From positions 1-63,538 of the forward strand of contig NZ_QQVY01000012.1 in assembly GCF_003590715.1 (NCBI RefSeq): a DNA stretch of 63,538 bases, given 5' to 3'. The position numbers and the translations under genes were made by a program. The notes below the pieces were generated by a model. That model worked only from the letters and a program-made list of their open reading frames with translations. It ran no database searches and had not been told where the DNA came from. Origin of the DNA: Paracoccus sp. JM45 (GTDB lineage Bacteria; Pseudomonadota; Alphaproteobacteria; Rhodobacterales; Rhodobacteraceae). The number at the start of each line of letters is the position of its first letter. The first letter of the stretch is position 1. Shown in pieces: positions 8,989-17,676 of the stretch.

Positions 8989-9888
8989 ATGACGCCTTTG
9001 GATCAAGCCCCGACATTGATGCGACACGCCTCAACGGTTGAGGAGCAATCTGCCTTATTGGCAGGATGGAACCAGCATTATTGCCAGCTGTCCCGCGGGG
9101 CATTTTCGGGCATGTTATGTCAGTCGACACTGCCCGATGCCTATCTGTTTCGCGAAAAAACCAACCGCAGCCTGCTTCAAAGCGGCATTGTCGGTGCAGA
9201 GGTTCTTGCAGTCGGCCTGCCATTGGCCATCACCGGACCGGCGAAGTTTTGTGGATCCGCATGCACAGACCATCAGCTGCATGTCTTTTCCGGCGGGGAG
9301 GGATTCGAATTTCACACACCATCCGGACTGGATATCGTTGGTCTGGTTATCCCCCGCGCAACCCTGTTCCGGCATCTTGATGATGAAGATGCAGAATTCG
9401 TCACCTTACGCCTGAGACAGGCGCATCTGATGGATATCTCGCCGGAATTATTTCAAAATCTGGCGCGTGGCATGCTGGATATCATGGGAAATCGCGGCTC
9501 GATCACGGATGTTATGTCCTTGCTGGCCGATGCATTCCTGACGAACAACCCCGTCGCCCCGCCAACGCTGCACCGCAATCTGGTCGCGCAATTGCGTGAT
9601 ATCGCGACGGATGAGACATGGGATCAGCCACCTAGCATACCACAAATCTGCGCCGCTTTGGGGGTCAGTCGGCGCACATTGCAATACGCGCTTCAAAAAG
9701 AGTTGGGGATGAGCCCTGTTGAATATATGCGAGCCCTGCGCCTGAACGCTGCCCGCACATGCATCCTGCAAGGTGCCTCGGTGACAGAGGCGGCCACCCG
9801 ATCAGGGTTTTGGCATTTCGGGCGCTTCGCACAAGATTACCGTATCTTGTTTCATGAACGCCCGTCCGCCACACGGTCCAAGGTTTGA
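8989..9888 (+). CDS. AraC-family regulator, EutR-like
   Basis: A protein of about 299 residues with an N-terminal sensor region and a C-terminal AraC/XylS DNA-binding domain with two helix-turn-helix units: PQICAALGVSRRTLQYALQK and VTEAATRSGFWHFGRFAQDY, the latter matching the family signature (GFxHxxRFxxxYRxxFxExPS). The upstream extension to 8914 is possible, but MTPLDQAPTLM fits the family better. It diverges from eutB, so activation of eutBC by ethanolamine and adenosylcobalamin is the natural inference from E. coli and Salmonella EutR. It converges on the MocR gene with a 7-nt gap. Confidence 0.88.
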   Translation: MTPLDQAPTLMRHASTVEEQSALLAGWNQHYCQLSRGAFSGMLCQSTLPDAYLFREKTNRSLLQSGIVGAEVLAVGLPLAITGPAKFCGSACTDHQLHVFSGGEGFEFHTPSGLDIVGLVIPRATLFRHLDDEDAEFVTLRLRQAHLMDISPELFQNLARGMLDIMGNRGSITDVMSLLADAFLTNNPVAPPTLHRNLVAQLRDIATDETWDQPPSIPQICAALGVSRRTLQYALQKELGMSPVEYMRALRLNAARTCILQGASVTEAATRSGFWHFGRFAQDYRILFHERPSATRSKV

Positions 9889-9895
9889 CCCCTAT

Positions 9896-11290
9896 TTACA
9901 AGCCCATCAATGCATGCCGGTGGCCGGTACTGGCAAGATGTTGCAACGTCGCCAAAGCCTTTCGCAATTCATCACGTGATCGGGCGGCATTGATGTTGAT
10001 CCGCACGGCATGAAGAGGGTTTTGGGAAAAGCTGAATGCCTCACCAGTCAGGACACATATACCCGCCTGCTGCGCGCTTTTGACAAATGTGGCGCATCGC
10101 CATGGTTCAGGCATCTCGAACCACGCAAAGGGTGAGGTCATTTCACGCGGCGCCTGCCAGACCGGCAATGTTTCACGCAAGATCAGGTTTCTGGCCCGCA
10201 GCTCGGCTTTTTCTGTGGCGACGATACGATCCAGCTCTCCTTGCTCGATCATTGTTGCAGCGATGAAATTCATTAGGGAATTCGTGCTCCAACAATTCAG
10301 TCGCAGCGTATTTGCAAGGTTTGTCACCATGGATGGCGGAGCAGACACCACGCCAAGTCGGGTTCCCGCCGCGATACATTTCGACAGGCTGGTGACGTAA
10401 AAGGTGATGTCGGGATGGCTCGACGCGATTGTCGGCAAAGGGTGGTCCATCAGGGGGCCGCAGACGTCGTCCTCGATGATATACACACCTTGTTCTTTTG
10501 CGATATCACCCAGTGCCTGACGGCGGCGCGCGCTCAGCGTGACGGTTGTTGGATTATGGTTATTGGGCATCAGGAAGACCGCTTTGGGACGGTGCTGGAT
10601 GCACGCCTCGCGAAACGCATCGGGCACCATGCCCGCCTGATCTGTTTCAACACTTTTCAGGCGGATCGCTTTCGAGGCGCAGAGCGAAATAAAGCCGTGA
10701 AATGTCACCTGATCCGTCAGGATGACATCACCCGATTGGGCAATCGTATCAACAATACACGACATCCCATGCTGACAACCGTTGACCACCACCAGCCGGT
10801 CAGGATCGGCATGCCCCAATGTTGGCGACAGCCAGCCGGCAAATGCCCTGCGGACCCGATCATCGCCCTGTGGAATATGATAGTCCTGTATCATGCTGAA
10901 ATGACTGTGAAACGGCAGGTTTGGCAACAACCGCTCCAGTGCATGCAGATAGGCGTCGGTCGCCGGCCTGTTGATAGACAAGTCACAGACGCCCTCAGCC
11001 TCTAGCACGCCCGATCTTTGCGACCCTGGCCGAAGCGGACAGATATAACTGCCACTGCCGACGCGGCTTTCGACATGGCCGCGCTGTTGCAGCAATTTTA
11101 TGGCCCGTGTGACGGTAGAGACATTCACCCCCATAAATTGTGCGAGGTCCCTGTGTGGGGGCAGTCGATCGCCTTCTGCTAACTCTTTAGACTCGATGAG
11201 CAAAATTATGGCATCGCAAAGTTGCTGGTAAACAGGTCCATCGCCAGATCGAAGGTCTATATTCTTAAATATTTTATTGTTAATAATCAT
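9896..11290 (-). CDS. MocR/PdxR-type GntR regulator with aminotransferase domain
   Basis: A 464-residue fusion of an N-terminal GntR winged helix (about residues 18-85: LPPHRDLAQFMGVNVSTVTR, SRVGSGSYI) to a fold-type I aminotransferase domain that binds PLP as a sensor. The PLP lysine is K304 in SLSKCIAAGTRLG, with the conserved acidic IIEDDV at 271-276. It diverges from a TRAP transporter operon (11485 onward), so it probably controls uptake and oxidation of an amino acid or amine that reacts with PLP. The ligand is unknown. Confidence 0.9.
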   Translation of the reverse strand: MIINNKIFKNIDLRSGDGPVYQQLCDAIILLIESKELAEGDRLPPHRDLAQFMGVNVSTVTRAIKLLQQRGHVESRVGSGSYICPLRPGSQRSGVLEAEGVCDLSINRPATDAYLHALERLLPNLPFHSHFSMIQDYHIPQGDDRVRRAFAGWLSPTLGHADPDRLVVVNGCQHGMSCIVDTIAQSGDVILTDQVTFHGFISLCASKAIRLKSVETDQAGMVPDAFREACIQHRPKAVFLMPNNHNPTTVTLSARRRQALGDIAKEQGVYIIEDDVCGPLMDHPLPTIASSHPDITFYVTSLSKCIAAGTRLGVVSAPPSMVTNLANTLRLNCWSTNSLMNFIAATMIEQGELDRIVATEKAELRARNLILRETLPVWQAPREMTSPFAWFEMPEPWRCATFVKSAQQAGICVLTGEAFSFSQNPLHAVRININAARSRDELRKALATLQHLASTGHRHALMGL

Positions 11291-11484
11291 TGGATTAATT
11301 CCACAATCTTGTGAGATGCCGAAGGTACTATTCCTTCAGAGTATCCGTGTATCGATCAAGCCATGCCTTTAATTGTGTGGCATACAAATGAACAAATTGC
11401 ATCAAATTGTTTGACGAACAAAATGTCAAAAATCTAGGGCTAGACGCAATTGATAATAAAAAACCCCAACAGGAGAGGTTGATA

Positions 11485-12492
11485 ATGACCCGAAAACTGG
11501 TTCTCCGCGCATTTTGCAGCGCTGCTGCATTGTCCGTAGGTCTCGTTTCTTTTGCCTCCGCAGAAACCCTTCGTTTGTCCACGTTGAAACAACCCGGATC
11601 TGACGGCGCGGCAGCGGCGCAGCATTTTGCTGATCTCGTCTCTGAGAAAACCAATGGCGAGTTGACTGTCAAAGTCTATCCGGGCAGCCAGCTTGGCGAC
11701 TGGACCGAGGTTTACGAACAGGTCATCGAAGGCGCTGTCGACATTGCCATGCAGCCGCTGGCGACATCATCGGACAAACGGCTTGCCATCACATGGTTCC
11801 CCTATGCCTTTACCGATTACGATTCCGCAAAAACCGCACTCAGCCCCGGTGGCAGTGTTTTCGAAATCGTCAAGGAAGTCATCGGCGAACAGAACCTGAC
11901 CCCGCTTGCGGTTTACGGTGCAGGCATGGGCGGCGCAGGCTTTCCGACCGAGGTCACAGACCCCACCGACTTTGATGCCAAGCATGATTTGAAAGTCCGC
12001 GTGTGGCCGGGCGGTACTACGCATAAGGTTCTGCTAGAAAACCTTGGCTATAACACCGCCTCTGTTCCGTTCGCCGAACTTTATACAGCCATGCAGACCG
12101 GTGTTGTTGATGGCCAGATCGGCGTAACGGCGACAATCACGCTGGAAAACTTTGCCGACGTTACCAAGACATGGATCCAGTATAACGACCATTTCGAGTC
12201 CGACTTCATCTTTATGAACTCTGACCGCTTTGCCGATCTCAGCCCCGAATTTCAGGATGCCGTGCGTCAGGCTGCTGAACAGGTTGCTGACGAACAATTT
12301 ACCGCAGTCCAAGCCGCTGACGAGGCATCTTTGCAGACCATGCGCGATCAGGGCGTGACGGTTGTGACCTTTGACAATGCTCAATTGCAGGCACTGGGTG
12401 ATCGGGTTCGCGATCAGGTTTGGCCGGACATCAAGGACGAGCTGGGTGACGAAACCTATCAAGCACTTCGCAGCGCAGTAAACGCCGACTAA
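11485..12492 (+). CDS. TRAP transporter solute-binding protein (DctP)
   Basis: A 335-residue periplasmic binding protein of the DctP family with a Sec signal peptide (cleavage near SFASA-ETLRL, residue about 25). It shows YPGSQLGDWTEVYEQV near the front and the TRAP signature KVRVWPGGTTHKVLLENLGY...PFAELYTAMQTGVVDG, whose arginine and following segment contact a ligand carboxylate in the family. The ATG at 11485 is preceded by AGGAGAGG; the longer frame upstream has no ribosome site. It is the first gene of the dctPQM set, and a stem-loop follows. The substrate is probably a small organic acid or amino acid related to the oxidoreductase downstream. Confidence 0.93.
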   Translation: MTRKLVLRAFCSAAALSVGLVSFASAETLRLSTLKQPGSDGAAAAQHFADLVSEKTNGELTVKVYPGSQLGDWTEVYEQVIEGAVDIAMQPLATSSDKRLAITWFPYAFTDYDSAKTALSPGGSVFEIVKEVIGEQNLTPLAVYGAGMGGAGFPTEVTDPTDFDAKHDLKVRVWPGGTTHKVLLENLGYNTASVPFAELYTAMQTGVVDGQIGVTATITLENFADVTKTWIQYNDHFESDFIFMNSDRFADLSPEFQDAVRQAAEQVADEQFTAVQAADEASLQTMRDQGVTVVTFDNAQLQALGDRVRDQVWPDIKDELGDETYQALRSAVNAD

Positions 12493-12500
12493 GCAGATTA

Positions 12501-12524
12501 CCGGCCGGTCCCTTGACTGGCCGG
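12501..12524 (+). promoter_or_regulatory. Stem-loop between dctP and dctQ
   Basis: CCGGCCGGTC and GACTGGCCGG form a near-perfect 10-bp stem with one internal mismatch and a 4-nt loop (CCTT). No U-tract follows. Such intercistronic hairpins commonly stabilise the abundant binding-protein mRNA against 3' decay and reduce read-through to the membrane subunits. Confidence 0.65.
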
Positions 12525-12555
12525 TTTGTCATCCTGCGGCCAAGGACAAGCCTAT

Positions 12556-13152
12556 ATGCAAAAGCAAGACGCAACTACTCTGATCGCCGAAGAGGTGACC
12601 ATCCCTTCAGGCATGCATCTTGACGGGGTGAATACACCGCGTTTTTTAACGGGCCGGATGCTGGCGATCTGGAATGCCAAAATCAAATTGCAGCGGTTTA
12701 TCATGCTGGTCAGCGGTGTGACATTGACGGCGTTGGTTTTCACCCAAGTGATCACCCGCTATTTCTTTAGCATATCCCTGTTCGGCATTGAGGAACTGGC
12801 AACCTTTACAGCAGTGTTTTTGTATTTCTTTGGCATGTCACATGGCGCGTGGGAACGCGGACATATTTCCGCCAGTCTGGTTGAACTTGTCCTGCCCGCA
12901 GGCCGGCCACAACTGGCTGTCGAGGCGCTTGCGTCTATCATCACCGTTATCCTGTCTGGCTGGATGACGGTCTGGTCGTGGGACTATCTGACATTTGTGA
13001 TAAAGCGCGGAACCATGTCGCTTGAGACGGGCATCCCGATGTCATGGATTGTCGCAGTCATCCCGCTTTGTCTGGCACTGACAACCCTGTATTTCCTCAT
13101 CGAAGCCGTCATGCGCGTCCAAGCCGTGATTTCCGGAAGGGCCTTGGCATGA
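12556..13152 (+). CDS. TRAP transporter small permease (DctQ)
   Basis: A 198-residue inner-membrane protein with four hydrophobic segments (about residues 45-65, 78-98, 118-140 and 160-180) and the DctQ pattern FFSISLFGIEELATFTAVFL followed by HGAWERGHI. I placed the start at ATG 12556 because AAGGAC lies 9 nt upstream; an in-frame TTG at 12526 falls in the stem-loop region. The stop overlaps the next gene by 4 nt. The long polar N-terminal arm (about 40 residues) is unusual for DctQ. Confidence 0.9.
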   Translation: MQKQDATTLIAEEVTIPSGMHLDGVNTPRFLTGRMLAIWNAKIKLQRFIMLVSGVTLTALVFTQVITRYFFSISLFGIEELATFTAVFLYFFGMSHGAWERGHISASLVELVLPAGRPQLAVEALASIITVILSGWMTVWSWDYLTFVIKRGTMSLETGIPMSWIVAVIPLCLALTTLYFLIEAVMRVQAVISGRALA

Positions 13153-14456
13153 ACCCTCTTATTCTTATGGATGCAGGGCTTTTGTCGCTGCTTTTGGTTA
13201 TCGGCGTGCCGGTCCCGTTCTGCTTTGCAGGTGCGGTTTTACTACTGATGCTGTTTGGTGATTTCGGTTCGACCAGCTTTCTGATCGGGGCGGGCTTCAA
13301 TAAACTGAACTCGATCGTGCTGATTGCCATCCCGCTCTATATTCTTGCTGGTGGTATTATGGGGTCGGGCGGCATTGCAACGCGGCTGATTGACCTCGCC
13401 GATTCCATGATCGGACGCCTGCGTGGCGGACTTGGCTTGGTGCTGATCGTAACGGCTGCGGTGTTTGGTGCGATTTCGGGAATGGCCAGCTCGGCTGTTG
13501 CGGCAATCGGGACGGTGATGATCCCGCGCATGGTGGAACGAGGCTATGATCGCGGATATGCGGCAACGCTGGTGGCCGCATCATCGGTTCTGGCGCTGCT
13601 GATACCGCCCAGTGCATCCATGATCTTGTATGGCTGGGTCACGGGCACCTCCATTCTGGCCTGCTTTTTGGCCCCCATCGTTCCAGGCCTGATCCTTGTC
13701 TCGCTGCTGGCAGGGTGGAACATGATCATGACGCGCAAAATGCCAATCAGACAGCCCGAACCCGCACCATTGCGCCAAGTCGGTACCGAAGTGATTTTCC
13801 GCACCAAAAAAGCCGCAGCGGGCTTGATGATGCCATTGATTATCCTTGGCTTTATCTATGGCGGCATCACAACTCCGACCGAAGCGGCTGCGGTTGCTGT
13901 CGTCTATGCAATCCCGATTGCCATCTATGTTTATCGCGAAATGAACTGGAAAGACATGGGTCAGGTCTTTTGGCGCGCCGCTCAGACCAGCGGTGTTCTG
14001 ATGATCATGATCTTCTTTGCCTCCATGCTGGGCCGTATCTGGACGCTGGAAAACGTTCCGCAGGATATTCTGGAATCGTTCCTGCAAGTCAGTGACAATC
14101 CCATCGTACTGTTGCTTCTGGCCAATCTGTTCCTGATGATTATTGGCATGTTTATGGAGGATGTGTCCGGTATTTTGCTGGCCGCGCCCCTGCTGCTGCC
14201 CGTGATGACGCAGGCAGGTGTGGATCCCATCCATTTTGCGGCAATTATCGCGACCAATCTGGGGATGGGCCTGATTACACCACCCACGGCGCCACTGTTG
14301 TATTTCGCGGCACTGATCGGAAAAACCAGCCTGTCCGGAATGTTAAAGCCCGCATTGGTATTTGTGCTGTTCGCCTATCTGCCCGTCGTGCTTTTGACGA
14401 CGTTTGTTCCGGCGCTATCCATGTGGCTTCCCAACCTGATTTTGGGACTGAACTGA
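13149..14456 (+). CDS. TRAP transporter large permease (DctM)
   Basis: A 435-residue DctM-type transport subunit with about twelve membrane segments. Family landmarks include PVPFCFAGAVLLLMLFGD, YILAGGIMGSGGIATRLIDL, GAISGMASSAVAAIGTVMIP and the C-terminal TNLGMGLITPPTAPLLYF. The ATG overlaps the dctQ stop as ATGA. Length and motif set are complete, so the transporter should be functional. It drives sodium-coupled uptake of the ligand delivered by DctP. Confidence 0.94.
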   Translation: MNPLILMDAGLLSLLLVIGVPVPFCFAGAVLLLMLFGDFGSTSFLIGAGFNKLNSIVLIAIPLYILAGGIMGSGGIATRLIDLADSMIGRLRGGLGLVLIVTAAVFGAISGMASSAVAAIGTVMIPRMVERGYDRGYAATLVAASSVLALLIPPSASMILYGWVTGTSILACFLAPIVPGLILVSLLAGWNMIMTRKMPIRQPEPAPLRQVGTEVIFRTKKAAAGLMMPLIILGFIYGGITTPTEAAAVAVVYAIPIAIYVYREMNWKDMGQVFWRAAQTSGVLMIMIFFASMLGRIWTLENVPQDILESFLQVSDNPIVLLLLANLFLMIIGMFMEDVSGILLAAPLLLPVMTQAGVDPIHFAAIIATNLGMGLITPPTAPLLYFAALIGKTSLSGMLKPALVFVLFAYLPVVLLTTFVPALSMWLPNLILGLN

Positions 14457-14579
14457 AACCTCCGACAGCATGCTGAAAACGCCTGACATAATTAAACAGG
14501 GCAAAGGACTTCACCGTTCCATTTGCCCGCAAAAAGCGACCGGTGGACAATAAACGCCGGCAATAAAGGAAGATCGAAA

Positions 14580-15830
14580 TTGGCCAATCAATACGATGTC
14601 GCGATTGCCGGTTCAGGGATTGTCGGGATGTCCACCGCTTTGTGGGCACAGCGTCGCGGGCTGAGGGTTGTGATATGTGATCCTAATCCTGCAGGATCGG
14701 GAACAACCTTTGGACCTGCCTGCACGATTGCGACCTATGCTTGTGTGCCAATCAACAGCCCTTCGGTCATAACGTCGCTGCCTAGTCTGTTGTTTTCAAA
14801 AGACAGCCCGCTGATCCTGAATTATTGGCATGCAATCAAAAACAGCCGCTGGATGTTGTCTTTCCTTGCGAACTGCCGGTCCAGCCGCGTTGACGCCATC
14901 GGTTCGGGTCTGGGGGCACTGCTCGGCCATGCCAATGCCGGTCTTGACCCGTTGATCGCGGATATCGAGGCCGAGGATTTGATGGTCAACGAAGACTGTC
15001 TTTATGTCTGGTCCACCCAAAAAGGCTTTGAAGGCGCAGCGCAGGGCAATGATTTGCGCCGCCGCCAAGGCGTTGCCATGCAAGAAGTTGGCCCAGCCGA
15101 GGTGCGCGCGCTTGAACCCGCTTTGCAGATGCCAATTTATCGCGGTCTGCGCTTTCAGGGAACGCGCTTTGTTTTGCATCCTCAAAAGCTGGTCGAACGG
15201 ATGCAACGCCAGTTTGTCAAAAACGGTGGCGCAACGATCACCGCCGCTGTGCAATCGGTGGATCCCGGATCAACAGGCGTGACGGTCAAACTGGGTGACG
15301 GGTCAACCCTAACTGCGGGGCATTTTGTTGTCGCCGCAGGTGCACATAGCAAATCGATCAAAGGTGCCGGCGTCGAGGTGCTGCCCCTTGGTGTCGAACG
15401 TGGCTATAATGTGACCTATGCAAACCATCGTGCAAAGCTGACCCGCCCTGTGGGTTGGGCAGAGGCCGGTTTCTATGCCACCCCGATGGAGCTTGGTCTG
15501 CGCATCGCAGGCACGGTCGAACTGGATAATTTGAATGCGCCACCAAACCCCGACCGGCTGGCCTATCTACGCCGTCGGGCAACCCAGATGTTTGGCTATC
15601 TGGATGGCCCAAGCGATGAATGGCTCGGTTATCGCCCAACCATGCCGGACGCATTGCCCGTAATCGGACCGTCCCATGTATCAGGCCGGATTATCCATGC
15701 CTTTGGCCACCAGCATATCGGTCTGACGTTAGGCGGAATTACCGGTCAAATCGTGAGTGATATGGTGCGTGGGCAACAACCCCAATTAGATGTTTCCGCA
15801 TTAAGCGGTTCACGCTTTCGATCTGCCTAA
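14580..15830 (+). CDS. FAD-dependent D-amino-acid dehydrogenase-like oxidoreductase
   Basis: A 416-residue DAO/DadA-family flavoprotein. The N-terminal dinucleotide motif GSGIVGMSTALWAQRRGLRV ends in an acidic residue (VVICD), and the C-terminal GYRPTMPDALPVIGPS and HAFGHQHIGLTLGGITGQIV are the usual FAD-closing motifs of D-amino-acid dehydrogenases and related amine oxidases. The start is probably TTG at 14580, with AAAGGA 10 nt upstream; no suitable ATG exists. It follows dctM by 123 nt in the same direction and likely oxidises the imported amine or D-amino acid, passing electrons to the respiratory chain. The exact substrate is unknown. Confidence 0.85.
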   Translation: MANQYDVAIAGSGIVGMSTALWAQRRGLRVVICDPNPAGSGTTFGPACTIATYACVPINSPSVITSLPSLLFSKDSPLILNYWHAIKNSRWMLSFLANCRSSRVDAIGSGLGALLGHANAGLDPLIADIEAEDLMVNEDCLYVWSTQKGFEGAAQGNDLRRRQGVAMQEVGPAEVRALEPALQMPIYRGLRFQGTRFVLHPQKLVERMQRQFVKNGGATITAAVQSVDPGSTGVTVKLGDGSTLTAGHFVVAAGAHSKSIKGAGVEVLPLGVERGYNVTYANHRAKLTRPVGWAEAGFYATPMELGLRIAGTVELDNLNAPPNPDRLAYLRRRATQMFGYLDGPSDEWLGYRPTMPDALPVIGPSHVSGRIIHAFGHQHIGLTLGGITGQIVSDMVRGQQPQLDVSALSGSRFRSA

Positions 15831-15896
15831 ATTTCTATCCATTCGTGTTTGTAAAACACTCATCGACACTGTCATATACACTTCCAGGAAAACGAC

Positions 15897-16319
15897 ATGC
15901 TGACAATTAAACGCCTTGATATTAACGACGCCTACAATCTGATCGCAGGCGCGCGAGCACATGCCATTGAAATTGGGGTACCCATGTGCATCGCAATTAC
16001 GGATGAGAGCGGAAACCTGATCGCGTTCGAGCGCATGGACGGTGGCAAAGTAACATCATCTATAATCGCCATCGATAAAAGCTTTACAGCATCCGCGGCA
16101 AAAAAAGCTACCCATGAATACGGCCTTTCCAGTCAGCCCGGTAGTCCCGCTTATGGCATTGCATCTGCAATTGGGGGTCGATTGATGGTAGTCGGAGGAG
16201 GCTTGCCGGTTATCGTCAATGGGGACGTAGTTGGCGGTATCGGGATTAGTTCAGGAACCCCTGCGCAAGACCAAGCTTGTGCCCAAGCAGGCATTGACGC
16301 ATTTTCAGCCCGAACATGA
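15897..16319 (+). CDS. GlcG/HbpS-family (DUF336) protein
   Basis: A 140-residue protein of the GlcG/HbpS fold: alternating helices with CIAITDESGNLIAFERMDG, KSFTASAAKKAT, PGSPAYGIASAIGGRLMVVG and the glycine-rich GGLPVIVNGDVVGGIGISSG. Members are found beside oxidases and TRAP operons; some bind heme or degradation products, but the general role is unsettled. It is the last gene of the TRAP block, 66 nt after the oxidoreductase, probably in the same transcript. No signal peptide, so cytoplasmic. Confidence 0.88.
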   Translation: MLTIKRLDINDAYNLIAGARAHAIEIGVPMCIAITDESGNLIAFERMDGGKVTSSIIAIDKSFTASAAKKATHEYGLSSQPGSPAYGIASAIGGRLMVVGGGLPVIVNGDVVGGIGISSGTPAQDQACAQAGIDAFSART

Positions 16320-16513
16320 ATACCAGCTCAAGACGATCTCGGGGACTATGGACATAGTAGCTAAGTTCAAATGACCCTCGTAACATTATTCGATGTGCTG
16401 CAGCAGGCGATATACGGCGGTTATGTCGTGGAGGCTTTTGTCACCTTGGGGTGAGAAAACATGCGGGCCTTGGCTGCAGCTGTGTAATCCCCCCATTTTT
16501 AATGGAGATCAGC

Positions 16514-16735
16514 GACTCTGTTGCATAAACCAGCTGACGAACGGATCTCCCCTTTCCCCAGACGGATTTATTCCACAGCTTTCGTGACAGGGATGCCAAG
16601 GGCGGTGTAGCCGTTCAGGATCGCAACGCGCACCTGTACCTCAGCGACTTGGGTGTCAAAGTCGCGCGCCATTAGCCGTTGGCCCAGCAGTTTCATGCAA
16701 TGCATCTTCGTCTCGACGCGGCTCCGGCCGGCGTT
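16514..16735 (-). pseudogene. IS5-family remnant with terminal repeat
   Basis: GACTCTGTTGCATAAA at 16514-16529 is an IS5-type end, inverted relative to those at 215 and 823. On the minus strand the frame SRVETKMHCMKLLGQRLMAR to LGIPVTKAVE (stop near 16571) is the transposase C-terminus. The rest is lost where another IS5 end abuts at 16733. About 190 bases between the GlcG gene and this remnant hold no recognisable feature. Confidence 0.8.
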
Positions 16736-16782
16736 GTTGCGCAATTCATGCTTGAGGCATGAGACCCCCTTTCCCTTCAGCT

Positions 16783-17574
16783 TTAGGCCACGCGAACGAT
16801 CTCGGCGGTGCCGAGGGCTGAGAAACGGTTCATAAGGGCGACGCGGATCTCGATCTCGGCTGTTTGGCTGTCGGGATGTCTTGCGGCAATGCGTTCGCCG
16901 AATGCCTTGAGGCACCGCATCTTTGCCTCGATCCGGCTCCGGGCGTGATATCCTGTCCAGCGCTTCCAGAACGCCCGGCCGTAGTGCCGTGTGGCACGCA
17001 GGGTTTCGTTTCTGGCAATCGCGGCCGGGCAGTCCTCTTTCCACGGCCGTCCATTCTTTCGAATGGGGATGATCGGCGTGGCCTGACGGTCGATGATGGC
17101 GGTATGGCAGCGGCCGGTGTCGTAGGCGCCATCGGCGGTCACGGTGCCGATCTCCTCACCTTCAGGAATCTGGCCCAGCAACTGCGGCAGAATAGGGCTG
17201 TCACCGTCGCTGCAGGGGGTAAACTCTACTGCGCGTATGTCTGAGGTGGCCGTGTCCATGGCCAGATGGACCTTACGCCACTGGCGACGGCCCTGAACGC
17301 CGTGCTTGCGTGCCTGCCACTCACCATCACCCAGGAACTTGATGCCAGTGCTGTCAACCAGCAGGTTCAAAGGGCCATCGGCGCGCCGGAAGGGGATCTG
17401 AACGACCAGTGTCTTTTGCCGTCGGTAAAGGGTCGTGTAATCCGGGACAGCCCAGTCCAGGTCCGCCACCTTCAACAAGCTGGCCACCATCGCAGTCGTT
17501 TGCCTGAGCGGCAGCTTGAACAGAACCTTGATTGTCAGGCAGAAATGAACAAAAAGACGTTTTATAAATGCCAA
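16783..17574 (-). pseudogene. IS5-family transposase, 5' truncated by trio element
   Basis: This is a second, distinct IS5-subgroup transposase that is intact from about FCLTIKVLFKLPLRQTTAMV to LGTAEIVRVA. It retains DSTGIKFLGDGEWQARKHG, VTADGAYDTGRCH and RSRIEAKMRC, but the N-terminal 70 or so residues are replaced by the unrelated MAFIKRLFVH, which comes from sequence at the left boundary of the recombinase element. Its terminal repeat GTTGTTGCGCAATTCA is at 16733. The copy was inserted into an older IS5 and then cut by the element now to its right, giving an order of events: old IS5, new IS5, trio element. Confidence 0.85.
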
Positions 17575-17612
17575 TTTTACGTATAAGTAATTGATATTGT
17601 TTTGATATGCTC

Positions 17613-17627
17613 AGTATGTCGCATACT
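17613..17627. repeat. Inverted repeat at the left end of the trio element
   Basis: AGTATG-TCG-CATACT is a perfect 6-bp inverted repeat overlapping the TGCTCAG boundary motif. It is degenerate in the deleted copy (4608-4622). It could be a recombinase core or arm site. Confidence 0.4.
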
Positions 17628-17651
17628 ACGCTGAATTCTTCTCTCGTTTTT

Positions 17652-17668
17652 CTGTATTTTTGATACAG
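17652..17668. promoter_or_regulatory. Leader palindrome of trio element, copy 2
   Basis: CTGTAT-TTTTG-ATACAG, identical to 4647-4663 and at the same 8-9 nt distance before the gene A start codon. It covers the place where a ribosome site would be expected, and no AGGA-like sequence is present. It could be an operator that blocks expression or a binding site for the recombination complex. Confidence 0.6.
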
Positions 17669-17676
17669 TTGTTCTC

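Noticed and set aside
13581..14234. 217-codon minus-strand frame rich in Gln and His
   Set aside because: Composition results from reading the DctM membrane codons backwards.
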